DNA of 64,000 nucleotides from Moryella indoligenes (GTDB lineage Bacteria; Bacillota; Clostridia; Lachnospirales; Lachnospiraceae). The notes below the pieces were generated by a model, which was not told the origin of the DNA, ran no database searches, and saw nothing but the letters and a program-made list of their open reading frames with translations. The position numbers and the translations under genes are program-made. The stretch spans positions 1 through 64,000 of the forward strand of contig NZ_JAUSTO010000006.1 of NCBI RefSeq assembly GCF_030812885.1, read 5' to 3'. Below, in pieces: positions 31,732 to 39,541 of this stretch; the first letter of the stretch is position 1; every line of letters starts with the position of its first letter.

Positions 31732-31741
31732 GAGGTGAGAG

Positions 31742-33292
31742 ATGAATTTACTGGACGAGATCAATGACGACAGCCGCGTAAGGCGTCGGAGAAGAAGCAA
31801 GGTGATGAAGAAGACAGCGGCCGGACTTGCTGCGGCTGCTCTGCTCTGCGGAGCGGCCGTGCTCATTCAGGGGCGAGGACGAGGCGCAGCGACACCTGCG
31901 GATGCTGTAAAAGCAGTGTCGCAAGCGGAGACTCTGTCGCCGGAGGAGCAGGCAAAGGCGGAGGAGGTGCAGCGCGTTGAAGAGGTTCTTAAGTGCTACA
32001 GTCAGCTCGGAATGATTCAGGTCGAGGGCTATCTGAATGTCCGGGATCAGGGGGCTGCCAGCGCAGATGTGATCGGCAAGCTCTACGGTGGAAGTGCCTG
32101 CGAAATTCTGGACGAGACGGGAGACGGCTGGCTGCACATCAGCTCCGGCGGCATCGAGGGCTACATTCATTCGGATTATGTGAAGCGCGGCGAGGAGGCG
32201 GAGGCGCTTGCGCGGGAGAATATAAAGCTCCGTGCGACAGTCAATGCGGACAAGCTCTTCATTCGCGAGGAGGCGTCTACGGAAGCAAGGCCGGTCGGAA
32301 CCGCGCTGCAGAACGAGCGATATGTTGTCGAGGAGCAGAGAGACGGCTGGGTGAAGGTCGCGAGCGGGTGGATGAGCGCAGATTATCTGACTGTCGGGTA
32401 TGCGCTGAACGAGGCGCGGAAGCTGGATATGCGCGCCATGGTTCTAAATATGTACGACAATCTGGGCGTTTCCGAGGTCTCCAGCTATCTGAACATCCGC
32501 GAGGAGCCAAAGGAGGATGGAAAGATCATCGGCAAGCTCACCAGCAAGGCGGGCTGCGATATTCTGGAGACCGCGGGCGATTGGCTTTCGATTCGTTCCG
32601 GAGGCATTGAGGGCTACGTGAAGGCGGAATATATCGCGACCGGACAGCAGGCAAAGGACGAGGCGATGGCGAGTGCCACTCTGATGGCAATTGTCAATAC
32701 GGATGTGCTCAACGCGCGTTCCGAGCCGAAGGAGGAGTCCCAGATCTGGACGCAGATCACCAATAGCGAGCGCTACCCTGTGGTGGAGCAGCTGGACGGA
32801 TGGGTGAAGATAGAGCTGGAGGAGGACGATGAGGTCTATGTGAAGAGCGAGTACGTGGAGGTGCGCTATGCGCTGAACGAGGCGATTCACTTCAGCCCTG
32901 CGGAGGAGGCAGCGATGCAGTCGCTCTCCAGAAGACAGCAGATTGTAAACTACGCGCTGCAGTTTCTCGGAAATCCCTATGTCTGGGGCGGAACGAGTCT
33001 GACGAACGGTGCGGACTGCTCCGGCTTCACCATGCGTGTGATGGAGCATTTCGGCGTGTCGCTGCCGCATTACTCCGGCTCGCAGGCGCAGATGGGAAAG
33101 AAAGTGAGCTCCTCGGAGATGCGGCCGGGAGATCTGGTGTTCTATTCGAATTCCGGCGGGAGAATCAATCATGTCGGAATCTATATCGGCAATGGTCAGA
33201 TCGTCAATGCGGCGAGCCGGAGATCCGGAATCAAGATCTCAAACTGGAATTACCGCACGCCGCGCGCCATCCGCAATGTGCTGGGAGACTGA
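31742..33292 (+). CDS. SH3b-NlpC/P60 peptidoglycan endopeptidase
   Basis: A 516-residue exported hydrolase. A basic N-terminus and a membrane segment (TAAGLAAAALLCGAAVLI, about 26-43) act as an uncleaved anchor or signal. Four bacterial SH3 domains follow (about 97-142, 162-204, 238-283 and 305-358), seen from repeated LNVRDQ, LFIREE, LNIREE and LNARSE starts and GYxxxYV ends. The C-terminal NlpC/P60 domain (from about 385) has the catalytic Cys in GADCSGFT, the His in NHVGIYIG and a third polar residue in the VNAASRR strand. It should cut stem peptides during growth or division. The start has GAGGTGAGAG. The tandem repeats follow directly. Confidence 0.93.
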   Translation: MNLLDEINDDSRVRRRRRSKVMKKTAAGLAAAALLCGAAVLIQGRGRGAATPADAVKAVSQAETLSPEEQAKAEEVQRVEEVLKCYSQLGMIQVEGYLNVRDQGAASADVIGKLYGGSACEILDETGDGWLHISSGGIEGYIHSDYVKRGEEAEALARENIKLRATVNADKLFIREEASTEARPVGTALQNERYVVEEQRDGWVKVASGWMSADYLTVGYALNEARKLDMRAMVLNMYDNLGVSEVSSYLNIREEPKEDGKIIGKLTSKAGCDILETAGDWLSIRSGGIEGYVKAEYIATGQQAKDEAMASATLMAIVNTDVLNARSEPKEESQIWTQITNSERYPVVEQLDGWVKIELEEDDEVYVKSEYVEVRYALNEAIHFSPAEEAAMQSLSRRQQIVNYALQFLGNPYVWGGTSLTNGADCSGFTMRVMEHFGVSLPHYSGSQAQMGKKVSSSEMRPGDLVFYSNSGGRINHVGIYIGNGQIVNAASRRSGIKISNWNYRTPRAIRNVLGD

Positions 33293-33304
33293 AACTGCAA
33301 AATG

Positions 33305-33383
33305 TGGTAAAATAACGAGGAAAGACTCCCTGCGCTTGCGCAAATGGAGTCTTGACGAGAAAACCCATCGAGCGGGAGCGAGA
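33305..33383. repeat. 79-bp structured tandem repeat, copy A
   Basis: First of two adjacent 79-bp copies. It opens with TGGTAAAATAACGAGG. AAGACTCC (33322-33329) pairs with GGAGTCTT (33346-33353), with GCGC-TT-GCGC forming the tip. A second element (33366-33385) reads CATC-GA-GC-GGGA-GC-GA-GATG: paired arms, tandem G-A mismatches and a GNRA-like loop. The unit encodes no convincing protein. About 84% of positions equal copy B. Confidence 0.9.
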
Positions 33384-33462
33384 TGGTAAAATAACGAGGA
33401 AGAACCCCCTGCGCTTGCGCAGGAGGGGTTCTGACGACAAAACGCATCGAGCGGGAGCGAGA
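33384..33462. repeat. 79-bp structured tandem repeat, copy B
   Basis: Second copy, same length with no gap. The hairpin arms are AGAACCCC (33401-33408) and GGGGTTCT (33425-33432), still a perfect 8 bp although three pairs differ from copy A on both sides. The CATC-GA-GC-GGGA element recurs at 33445-33464. A third copy begins (TGGTA, 33463-33467) and breaks off. ftsK starts 46 bases later. Confidence 0.9.
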
Positions 33463-33508
33463 TGGTATGCTACAGTGATCATGTAATATAAGTTCGGAGG
33501 CAGATGGT

Positions 33509-36500
33509 TTGGCACAGAAATCAGCACGAAAACGTGGCGGGAGCACATCCGGCCGCAGCACGGCAGGAAAGAAGAGGAGAAACAGCGCAGAGGAGCGTCG
33601 ACTGATAGAGGAAAGGGAGGAGCAGCGCGCTCTGATTCGCTCAGAGGGCGCTGTGATCTTTGTCTTTGCACTCTCAGTTTTGCTCTTTTTAAGCAACTTT
33701 GGTCTGTGCGGCGCAGCGGGAGTTCTTTTGAAGGGGCTTCAGCTGGGTCTCTTTGGTGTTCTTGGATATATCTTTCCGCTTCTGCTTCTGTTCTGTGTGC
33801 TGTATGGCGTATCAAACCGTGGGAACAGCCGGGCGCTGATCAAGCTTCCGGCTCTGCTGCTCGCATTCTGGGTGGCGGCCGGACTCGTTCATATGCTTGC
33901 CGGACAGAGAACCGCCGAGACAGGGGGTCTGCGGGAGCTCTATCTCAGTACCCGGGGCGGCGGTGTGCTGGGCGGTATCTTGTCCGGTATGCTAAAAGGT
34001 ATCTTCGGCGTGGCAGGCTGCTTTCTGATCCTTCTGCTGCTTCTCATTTTCCTTGTGGTGATCATTACGGAGCGCTCCTTTGTAAATGCGCTGCGGCAGG
34101 GCAGCGGCAGGGCGTACCGCCATGCGCAGGAAGATCTCGAGCGATACCGAGAGGACAGGAGACTCCGTGCGGAGGAGCGCCGTCGCTACTTAGAGGAGCG
34201 CAGGGAGCGGGATATTGACCTGGAAGCGACAGATTTTTCGCGGCTTGCTGCTGAGGAGGGGGGCGACGGAGCTGCGCCCTCTCTTCGCACAGAGCTTCCG
34301 GAGACGGAGGAGACTGTGCCTTTCTGCCCGACGGAGAGCGGAGAGAGAGAGAGCTCTTCGGATCAACAGATTTTTATATATGAAAACGCTGTTTCTGACG
34401 CGGCTCCCGCAGAGACGGTAGCAGGTACAGCGGCGGAGGCAGAGCCGGGAGACGCTGTAGCGAAGTTTCCGGATCTCTCCGGGGTGCTCAGCTCGGAGTC
34501 GGATTTTGCAGATGAGGATCCCTATCTCCGGGAGGCCTTCGAGCGCGCAGATGCGATTCTTCAGCGCGACAGCAGAGAAGGGACGACGCGTGCGTCTTCG
34601 TCCGTCTGGGGCGGAGCGGCTGCCGGGATGGCGGCCGGAGCTTTTACAGAGGTCTCAGATAACTATGAGGCGGAGCATACAGTGCGCACCGTGGAAACGA
34701 CAGCTCCGGAAGGGGGGGCGGAGTATCCGTCCCACATGGAGGCCACAGAAATACAGCCGCGCGGCGAATATGAAGCTGCTCTGTACGCGGACAGAGATAT
34801 GGATCATACGGATAAGGCACCATGGGGAGCCGATTTTGAAGAGGAGGAGCGCGCAGCGGCAGGGGATCGCTCCGGGCAGGAGTGCAGTACTGCAGAAGAG
34901 CTATACGCGGAGCCAACTGATGCGAGTGAACGCGTGGTCGTCACGGCCAGCGGCAAGCTGATTCAGGGAGAGTATCAGTCTGTTCAGAAGAAGATGGAGG
35001 AGGCGCGGCGCGAGCGCAGAAGAGAGCTGAATCGAGAGGCAGGTTTTGCGGAGACAGAGCGCGCCACAGAGGAGGCTGCGCAGGAGGCGGCCGCCTCCAT
35101 GGCGGAGCAGAAGGAGTACCTCTTTCCGCCGCTCTCTCTTCTTGAGAAGGGAAGAACTGCGCCGGGCGGAAGCTCGGATCTCGAGTACCGCAGCACCGCA
35201 GCCAAGCTTCAGCAGACGCTTCACAGCTTTGGCGTGGACGTCACGGTGACGAATTTCAGCAGAGGACCGGCGGTCACACGCTATGAGCTGCTCCCGGCGC
35301 AGGGGGTCAAGGTGGGGCGCATCGTGGCGCTTGCCGATGATATCAAGCTGAGTCTTGCGGCCTCGGATATCCGCATTGAGGCGCCCATACCGGGAAAATC
35401 CGCGGTGGGCATCGAGGTGCCGAATAAGGAGAATAATACAGTCTTTCTGCGGGATCTTCTGGAGAGCGACGCCTTCCGCATGAGCAGGGGGAAGCTTTCT
35501 TTTGCCGTGGGCAAGGATATCGGCGGACAGACGGTTGTGACGGATATCGCAAAGATGCCGCATCTTCTCATTGCGGGGGCGACGGGCTCCGGAAAATCGG
35601 TCTGCATCAATACGCTCATTATGAGCGTTCTCTACCGCTATCGTCCCGAGGATGTGAAGCTCATCATGATAGATCCGAAGGTCGTGGAGCTCTCCGTGTA
35701 CAACGGGATTCCCCACCTTCTGATTCCGGTGGTCACAGAGCCGAAGAAGGCCGCAGGAGCGCTGAACTGGGCAGTCGCGGAGATGACAGATCGCTACAAG
35801 AAGTTTGCGACGACGGGCGTGCGTGACCTGAAGGGCTACAATGATAAGATACTGGCGGCGCGCCGGAGCGGGACAGTGAATCCGGAGGAGCTTCCGAAGC
35901 TGCTGCCGCAGATCATCATCATTATTGATGAGCTGGCGGATCTCATGATGGTGTCGAAGAATGAGGTGGAGGAGGCAATATGTCGCATTGCCCAGCTCGC
36001 GCGGGCAGCCGGCATGCATCTCGTGATCGCCACCCAGAGACCGAGCGTCAATGTGATCACCGGCCTCATCAAGGCCAATATTCCATCGAGAATCGCCTTC
36101 GCGGTCTCGTCCGGCGTAGATTCCAGGACCATACTGGACGGTGTCGGTGCAGAGAAGCTGCTGGGCAAGGGAGATATGCTCTTCTCGCCGCAGGGCGCGC
36201 CGAGACCCATGCGCGTGCAGGGGGCCTTTGTCTCCGATCAGGAGGTGCAGAAGGTCGTCGAGTACATAAAGGAGGAGGAGCTTCCGCTCTCCTACAGTAA
36301 GGAGACAGTTGAAAAGATTGTCCGAAGTGCGGACAGCACCGCGCAGACGCCCGGCTCGGGGCGGGATGAGCTGTTTGCACAGGCGGGACAGTTTATCATC
36401 GACAGGCAGAAGGCCTCCATCGGAAATTTACAGAGAATGTTCAAGATTGGCTTTAACCGCGCGGCGCGCATCATGGATCAGCTGAGTGAAGCAGGAGTTG

Positions 36501-36583
36501 TCGGCGAGGAGCAGGGCACAAAGCCGCGCGAGGTACTGATGACAGCGGAGCAGTTCGAGGAGCTGCTGCGTCAGAGTGAATAG
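33509..36583 (+). CDS. ftsK: DNA translocase FtsK/SpoIIIE
   Basis: A 1024-residue hexameric motor that pumps DNA through the closing septum. Four membrane helices lie in the first ~195 residues (VIFVFALSVLLFLSNFGLCG; LGLFGVLGYIFPLLLLF and others). A long acidic, Ala/Glu-rich linker runs from about 205 to 545. The alpha-beta motor follows with Walker A GATGSGKSVCIN (about 689) and Walker B IIIIIDELADLMM (about 805). The C-terminal gamma winged helix (QKASIGNLQRMFKIGFNRAA) reads KOPS-type sites. The linker is long for the family. The start is a TTG with CGGAGG 8 bases upstream; a nearby ATG is out of frame. Confidence 0.95.
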   Translation: MAQKSARKRGGSTSGRSTAGKKRRNSAEERRLIEEREEQRALIRSEGAVIFVFALSVLLFLSNFGLCGAAGVLLKGLQLGLFGVLGYIFPLLLLFCVLYGVSNRGNSRALIKLPALLLAFWVAAGLVHMLAGQRTAETGGLRELYLSTRGGGVLGGILSGMLKGIFGVAGCFLILLLLLIFLVVIITERSFVNALRQGSGRAYRHAQEDLERYREDRRLRAEERRRYLEERRERDIDLEATDFSRLAAEEGGDGAAPSLRTELPETEETVPFCPTESGERESSSDQQIFIYENAVSDAAPAETVAGTAAEAEPGDAVAKFPDLSGVLSSESDFADEDPYLREAFERADAILQRDSREGTTRASSSVWGGAAAGMAAGAFTEVSDNYEAEHTVRTVETTAPEGGAEYPSHMEATEIQPRGEYEAALYADRDMDHTDKAPWGADFEEEERAAAGDRSGQECSTAEELYAEPTDASERVVVTASGKLIQGEYQSVQKKMEEARRERRRELNREAGFAETERATEEAAQEAAASMAEQKEYLFPPLSLLEKGRTAPGGSSDLEYRSTAAKLQQTLHSFGVDVTVTNFSRGPAVTRYELLPAQGVKVGRIVALADDIKLSLAASDIRIEAPIPGKSAVGIEVPNKENNTVFLRDLLESDAFRMSRGKLSFAVGKDIGGQTVVTDIAKMPHLLIAGATGSGKSVCINTLIMSVLYRYRPEDVKLIMIDPKVVELSVYNGIPHLLIPVVTEPKKAAGALNWAVAEMTDRYKKFATTGVRDLKGYNDKILAARRSGTVNPEELPKLLPQIIIIIDELADLMMVSKNEVEEAICRIAQLARAAGMHLVIATQRPSVNVITGLIKANIPSRIAFAVSSGVDSRTILDGVGAEKLLGKGDMLFSPQGAPRPMRVQGAFVSDQEVQKVVEYIKEEELPLSYSKETVEKIVRSADSTAQTPGSGRDELFAQAGQFIIDRQKASIGNLQRMFKIGFNRAARIMDQLSEAGVVGEEQGTKPREVLMTAEQFEELLRQSE

Positions 36584-36658
36584 AGTGGCGGGCGGAAAGC
36601 CGAGCCATGTAATCAAAATTTGGAAGAGGAGAGAGGAGCAGAGGCTCCGGGACAGCTT

Positions 36659-38149
36659 ATGAAACTCATTCAGAGGGCCGAGACGAAGGGTTTTCGCTAT
36701 GAACTGATACAGGGAAGTGCGGACAAGGAGATCACTGCGCTGTGCTATGATTCGAGAGAGCTGCGGGAGGGCTGTCTCTTTGTGTGTATGAGAGGGGCGA
36801 ATTTTGATTCCCACAGTCTCCTCCCGTCTCTTGCGGCGGCGGGAGTGCAGATCGCCGTGACCGATCATGACTGTGCGCTTCCGGAGGGACTCACGGTGCT
36901 TCGCGTCGCAGATTCGAGGGAGGCGCTCTCACAGCTTTCCGCCGCGTGGTTTGGCTTCCCGGCAGAGAAGCTCACGACGATCGCTGTGACCGGAACCAAG
37001 GGAAAGACGAGCACCACCCATATGATACGGGAGATACTGGAGCGCGCAGGGAGGAAAACTGGACTGATCGGGACGAACGGCATCACGATCGGCGACTGCC
37101 ACCGTGAGACAAAGAACACGACGCCGGAGAGCTACCATCTGCATGAGGCCTTTGCGGAAATGGTTGAGGCGGGCTGCAGCTGCGCTGTGATGGAGGTGTC
37201 CAGTCAGGGGCTCATGCTGCACCGCACCGGTGGCATATGCTTTGACTACGGCATTTTTATGAATATCAGTCCCGACCACATCGGGCCGAATGAGCACGCG
37301 AGCTTTGAGGAGTATCTGCATTGGAAAGCCGCGCTGTTCCGTCAGTGCCGTGTGGGGCTGCTGAACGCGGATGACGCACACACGGAGGAGATCATAGGAA
37401 ATGCCTCATGTGAGAAAATATGGCGCTTCAGCACAGAACACCGCCCGGCGGACTTTTCTGCTGCGGGGCTGCGCTACGCCGCAGAGGAAGGCTTTGTGGG
37501 GCTCTGCTTTGATTTCCTCTCGCCGGAGCGCGAGGCACTCCCGGTGCGCGTCGGCATTCCAGGGCGCTTTAATGCGGACAATGCACTCGCCGCGCTTGCT
37601 GTGTGCTCCCTGATCGGCGCGGGGCGGGAGGCGCTTTCCACAGGGCTTCAGAGCGTACGTATCAACGGGCGCATGGAGATCGCAAATGCGGCTCCCTTTA
37701 CTGTGATCGTGGACTATGCGCACAACGCAGTCAGCATGGAGGCGCTGCTTGACACGCTGCGGGAGTACGGCCCCCGGCGCCTTGTCGTGGTGTTCGGCTG
37801 CGGAGGCAACCGGGCGAAGGAGCGGCGCTATTCCATGGGGGAGATCGGTGGAAGAAAGGCGGATCTCTCCATTATTACGGCGGACAACTCCCGCTTTGAG
37901 CGGGTGGAGGATATCATCGCGGACATACGCGGAAGCATTGAGAAAACCGGCGGAGCTTATCTCGAGATTCCGGACCGGAGAGAGGCGATTTTCTATGCAG
38001 TGGAGCATGCAGAGCCGGGCGACATGATCGCGGTGATCGGCAAGGGGCACGAGGACTATCAGGAGATCGAGGGCGTCCGCCATCACTTTGTGGACCGCGA
38101 GGTCGTGGATGAGGCGCTGAAGCGGCGCTACGGGGAGAAAAAGTCATGA
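36659..38149 (+). CDS. murE: UDP-N-acetylmuramyl-tripeptide synthetase (MurE)
   Basis: A 496-residue Mur ligase that adds the third amino acid to UDP-MurNAc-L-Ala-D-Glu in the cytoplasm. The ATP loop TGTKGKTST is at about 110-118; VMEVSSQGLMLHR, MNISPDHIG, the carbamylated-Lys region LHWKAALFR and GKGHEDYQ near the C-terminus are all MurE marks. The specificity motif, DNPR in meso-DAP ligases, reads DNSR here (ADNSRFE, about 408), so the third residue is less certain. The ATG at 36659 has only a weak ribosome binding site; a TTG at 36620 is possible. murF overlaps its end by ATGA. Confidence 0.92.
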   Translation: MKLIQRAETKGFRYELIQGSADKEITALCYDSRELREGCLFVCMRGANFDSHSLLPSLAAAGVQIAVTDHDCALPEGLTVLRVADSREALSQLSAAWFGFPAEKLTTIAVTGTKGKTSTTHMIREILERAGRKTGLIGTNGITIGDCHRETKNTTPESYHLHEAFAEMVEAGCSCAVMEVSSQGLMLHRTGGICFDYGIFMNISPDHIGPNEHASFEEYLHWKAALFRQCRVGLLNADDAHTEEIIGNASCEKIWRFSTEHRPADFSAAGLRYAAEEGFVGLCFDFLSPEREALPVRVGIPGRFNADNALAALAVCSLIGAGREALSTGLQSVRINGRMEIANAAPFTVIVDYAHNAVSMEALLDTLREYGPRRLVVVFGCGGNRAKERRYSMGEIGGRKADLSIITADNSRFERVEDIIADIRGSIEKTGGAYLEIPDRREAIFYAVEHAEPGDMIAVIGKGHEDYQEIEGVRHHFVDREVVDEALKRRYGEKKS

Positions 38150-39534
38150 GAAGCTGGAAGCTCAGTGAGGTGATAGAGGTCTGTGACGGCCGTCTCCTCT
38201 GTGGCAGTGCGGAGGGGGAGATATCTCATCTCAGTATCGATTCGCGCGATGTCTGCGAGGGGACGCTCTTTGTGCCGTTTGTCGGTGAGCGGACAGACGC
38301 GCACCGCTTTATCGCTGCGGTTGCGAAGGCGGGCGCGCGGGCGGCATTTACCGCAGCGGGACGGGCAATTCCGGAGGGACTGCCGGAAGATTTTGCTCTG
38401 ATTGAGGTGGAGGATACACTGAGGGCTCTGCAGGCGCTCGGCGCTGCGGCGAGAGACCGGCTGTCTATCCCCATCATTGCGGTTACCGGGAGTGTCGGAA
38501 AGACCACGACGCGGGAGATGATAGCGGCGGCGCTCTCCGCGGAGCGTCGGGTTTTCAGGACAGCGGCGAATCACAACGGACAGATCGGTGTGCCTCTGAC
38601 GCTGCTGGAGATAGACGAGCGCTGTGAGCTTGCTGTGATCGAGATGGGAATGAGCATTCCGGGGGAGATGGCGGTGATCAGCCGTCTTGCGCGGCCTTCC
38701 ATGGCTGTATTTACCAACATCGGCCTCGCGCATATTGAGCAGCTGAAGACGCAGGAAAATATACGCGCGGAGAAGCTGCACATACAGGACGGGATGCCGG
38801 AGGGTGCGAGCCTGCTCCTGAACGGGGACGATGCGCTGCTCCGGACAGCTGAGCTCAGGCCGGGCTTTCGGAAGGAGCTCTACGGGACAGGAGCGGACTT
38901 AAGGTATCGGGCGGAGGATGTGACGCTGCAAAACGGCTGCGCCTCCTTCACGGCGGTGATTGACGGAAAGCGCGTCCCCGTGCAGCTTAAGCTGTACGGC
39001 AGGCATCAGCTGCTGAATGCACTGGCTGCACTTGCCGTCGCGGATCGCTTTGGCGTGTCTCTTGACGCCGCGGCTAAGAAGCTCGGGGAGTTTACAGGCT
39101 ACCGGCACAGACAGCAGATCTTTGTTCACGGGGGCGTGACGGTGGTGGACGACAGCTACAATGCGAGCCCTGACTCCATGCGGGCGGCGCTGGATATCCT
39201 GGGGGGGCTTTCGGTGAGCGGCAGAAGGATCGCAGTGCTGGCGGATATGAAGGAGCTCGGAGAGCGGGAGGCAGCGCTGCACAGGGAGCTGGGGCGATAC
39301 CTCTCTTTGGGAAAGAAGGCGGATCTGCTCCTCACGCTGGGGCCGCTCGCGGAACAGATCGCAGAGGTGGCAGAGCGGGACGGGGTGGAGGTGCAGTGCT
39401 ATCAGGACAGGTCAGCACTCGAGACAGCGCTTCATTCCCTCCTCCGTCCGGGTGACGCACTGCTCTTCAAGGGCTCAAACAGTATGGGACTCTCTGCGCT
39501 CGCAGACAGCTTCAGCGGGAACGCAGACCGGTGA
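38146..39534 (+). CDS. murF: UDP-MurNAc-tripeptide-D-Ala-D-Ala ligase (MurF)
   Basis: A 462-residue Mur ligase that adds D-Ala-D-Ala to finish the pentapeptide precursor. The N-terminal domain has SIDSRDVCEGTLFVPF (about 29-44). The central ATP loop is TGSVGKTTTREMI (about 114-126), with the metal-binding EMGMSIPGEM (about 166) and NIGLAHIEQL (about 192). The C-terminal domain has DDSYNASPDSM (about 335), the family hallmark. It overlaps murE by 4 bases and is followed 7 bases later by priA, so the wall genes and the replication-restart gene share translation coupling. Confidence 0.95.
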   Translation: MRSWKLSEVIEVCDGRLLCGSAEGEISHLSIDSRDVCEGTLFVPFVGERTDAHRFIAAVAKAGARAAFTAAGRAIPEGLPEDFALIEVEDTLRALQALGAAARDRLSIPIIAVTGSVGKTTTREMIAAALSAERRVFRTAANHNGQIGVPLTLLEIDERCELAVIEMGMSIPGEMAVISRLARPSMAVFTNIGLAHIEQLKTQENIRAEKLHIQDGMPEGASLLLNGDDALLRTAELRPGFRKELYGTGADLRYRAEDVTLQNGCASFTAVIDGKRVPVQLKLYGRHQLLNALAALAVADRFGVSLDAAAKKLGEFTGYRHRQQIFVHGGVTVVDDSYNASPDSMRAALDILGGLSVSGRRIAVLADMKELGEREAALHRELGRYLSLGKKADLLLTLGPLAEQIAEVAERDGVEVQCYQDRSALETALHSLLRPGDALLFKGSNSMGLSALADSFSGNADR

Positions 39535-39541
39535 GGACAGC

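Noticed and set aside
33305..33467. Reading the tandem repeats as a CRISPR array
   Set aside because: The copies are adjacent without unique spacers, 79 bp long and only two in number, and there are no cas genes.
33231..33815. Minus-strand open frames running through the 79-bp repeats, with repeated RSRSM and AQAQG segments
   Set aside because: The repeated peptide pattern is just the DNA repeat read through. The frames cover the repeats and the antisense of ftsK and lack a ribosome binding site.
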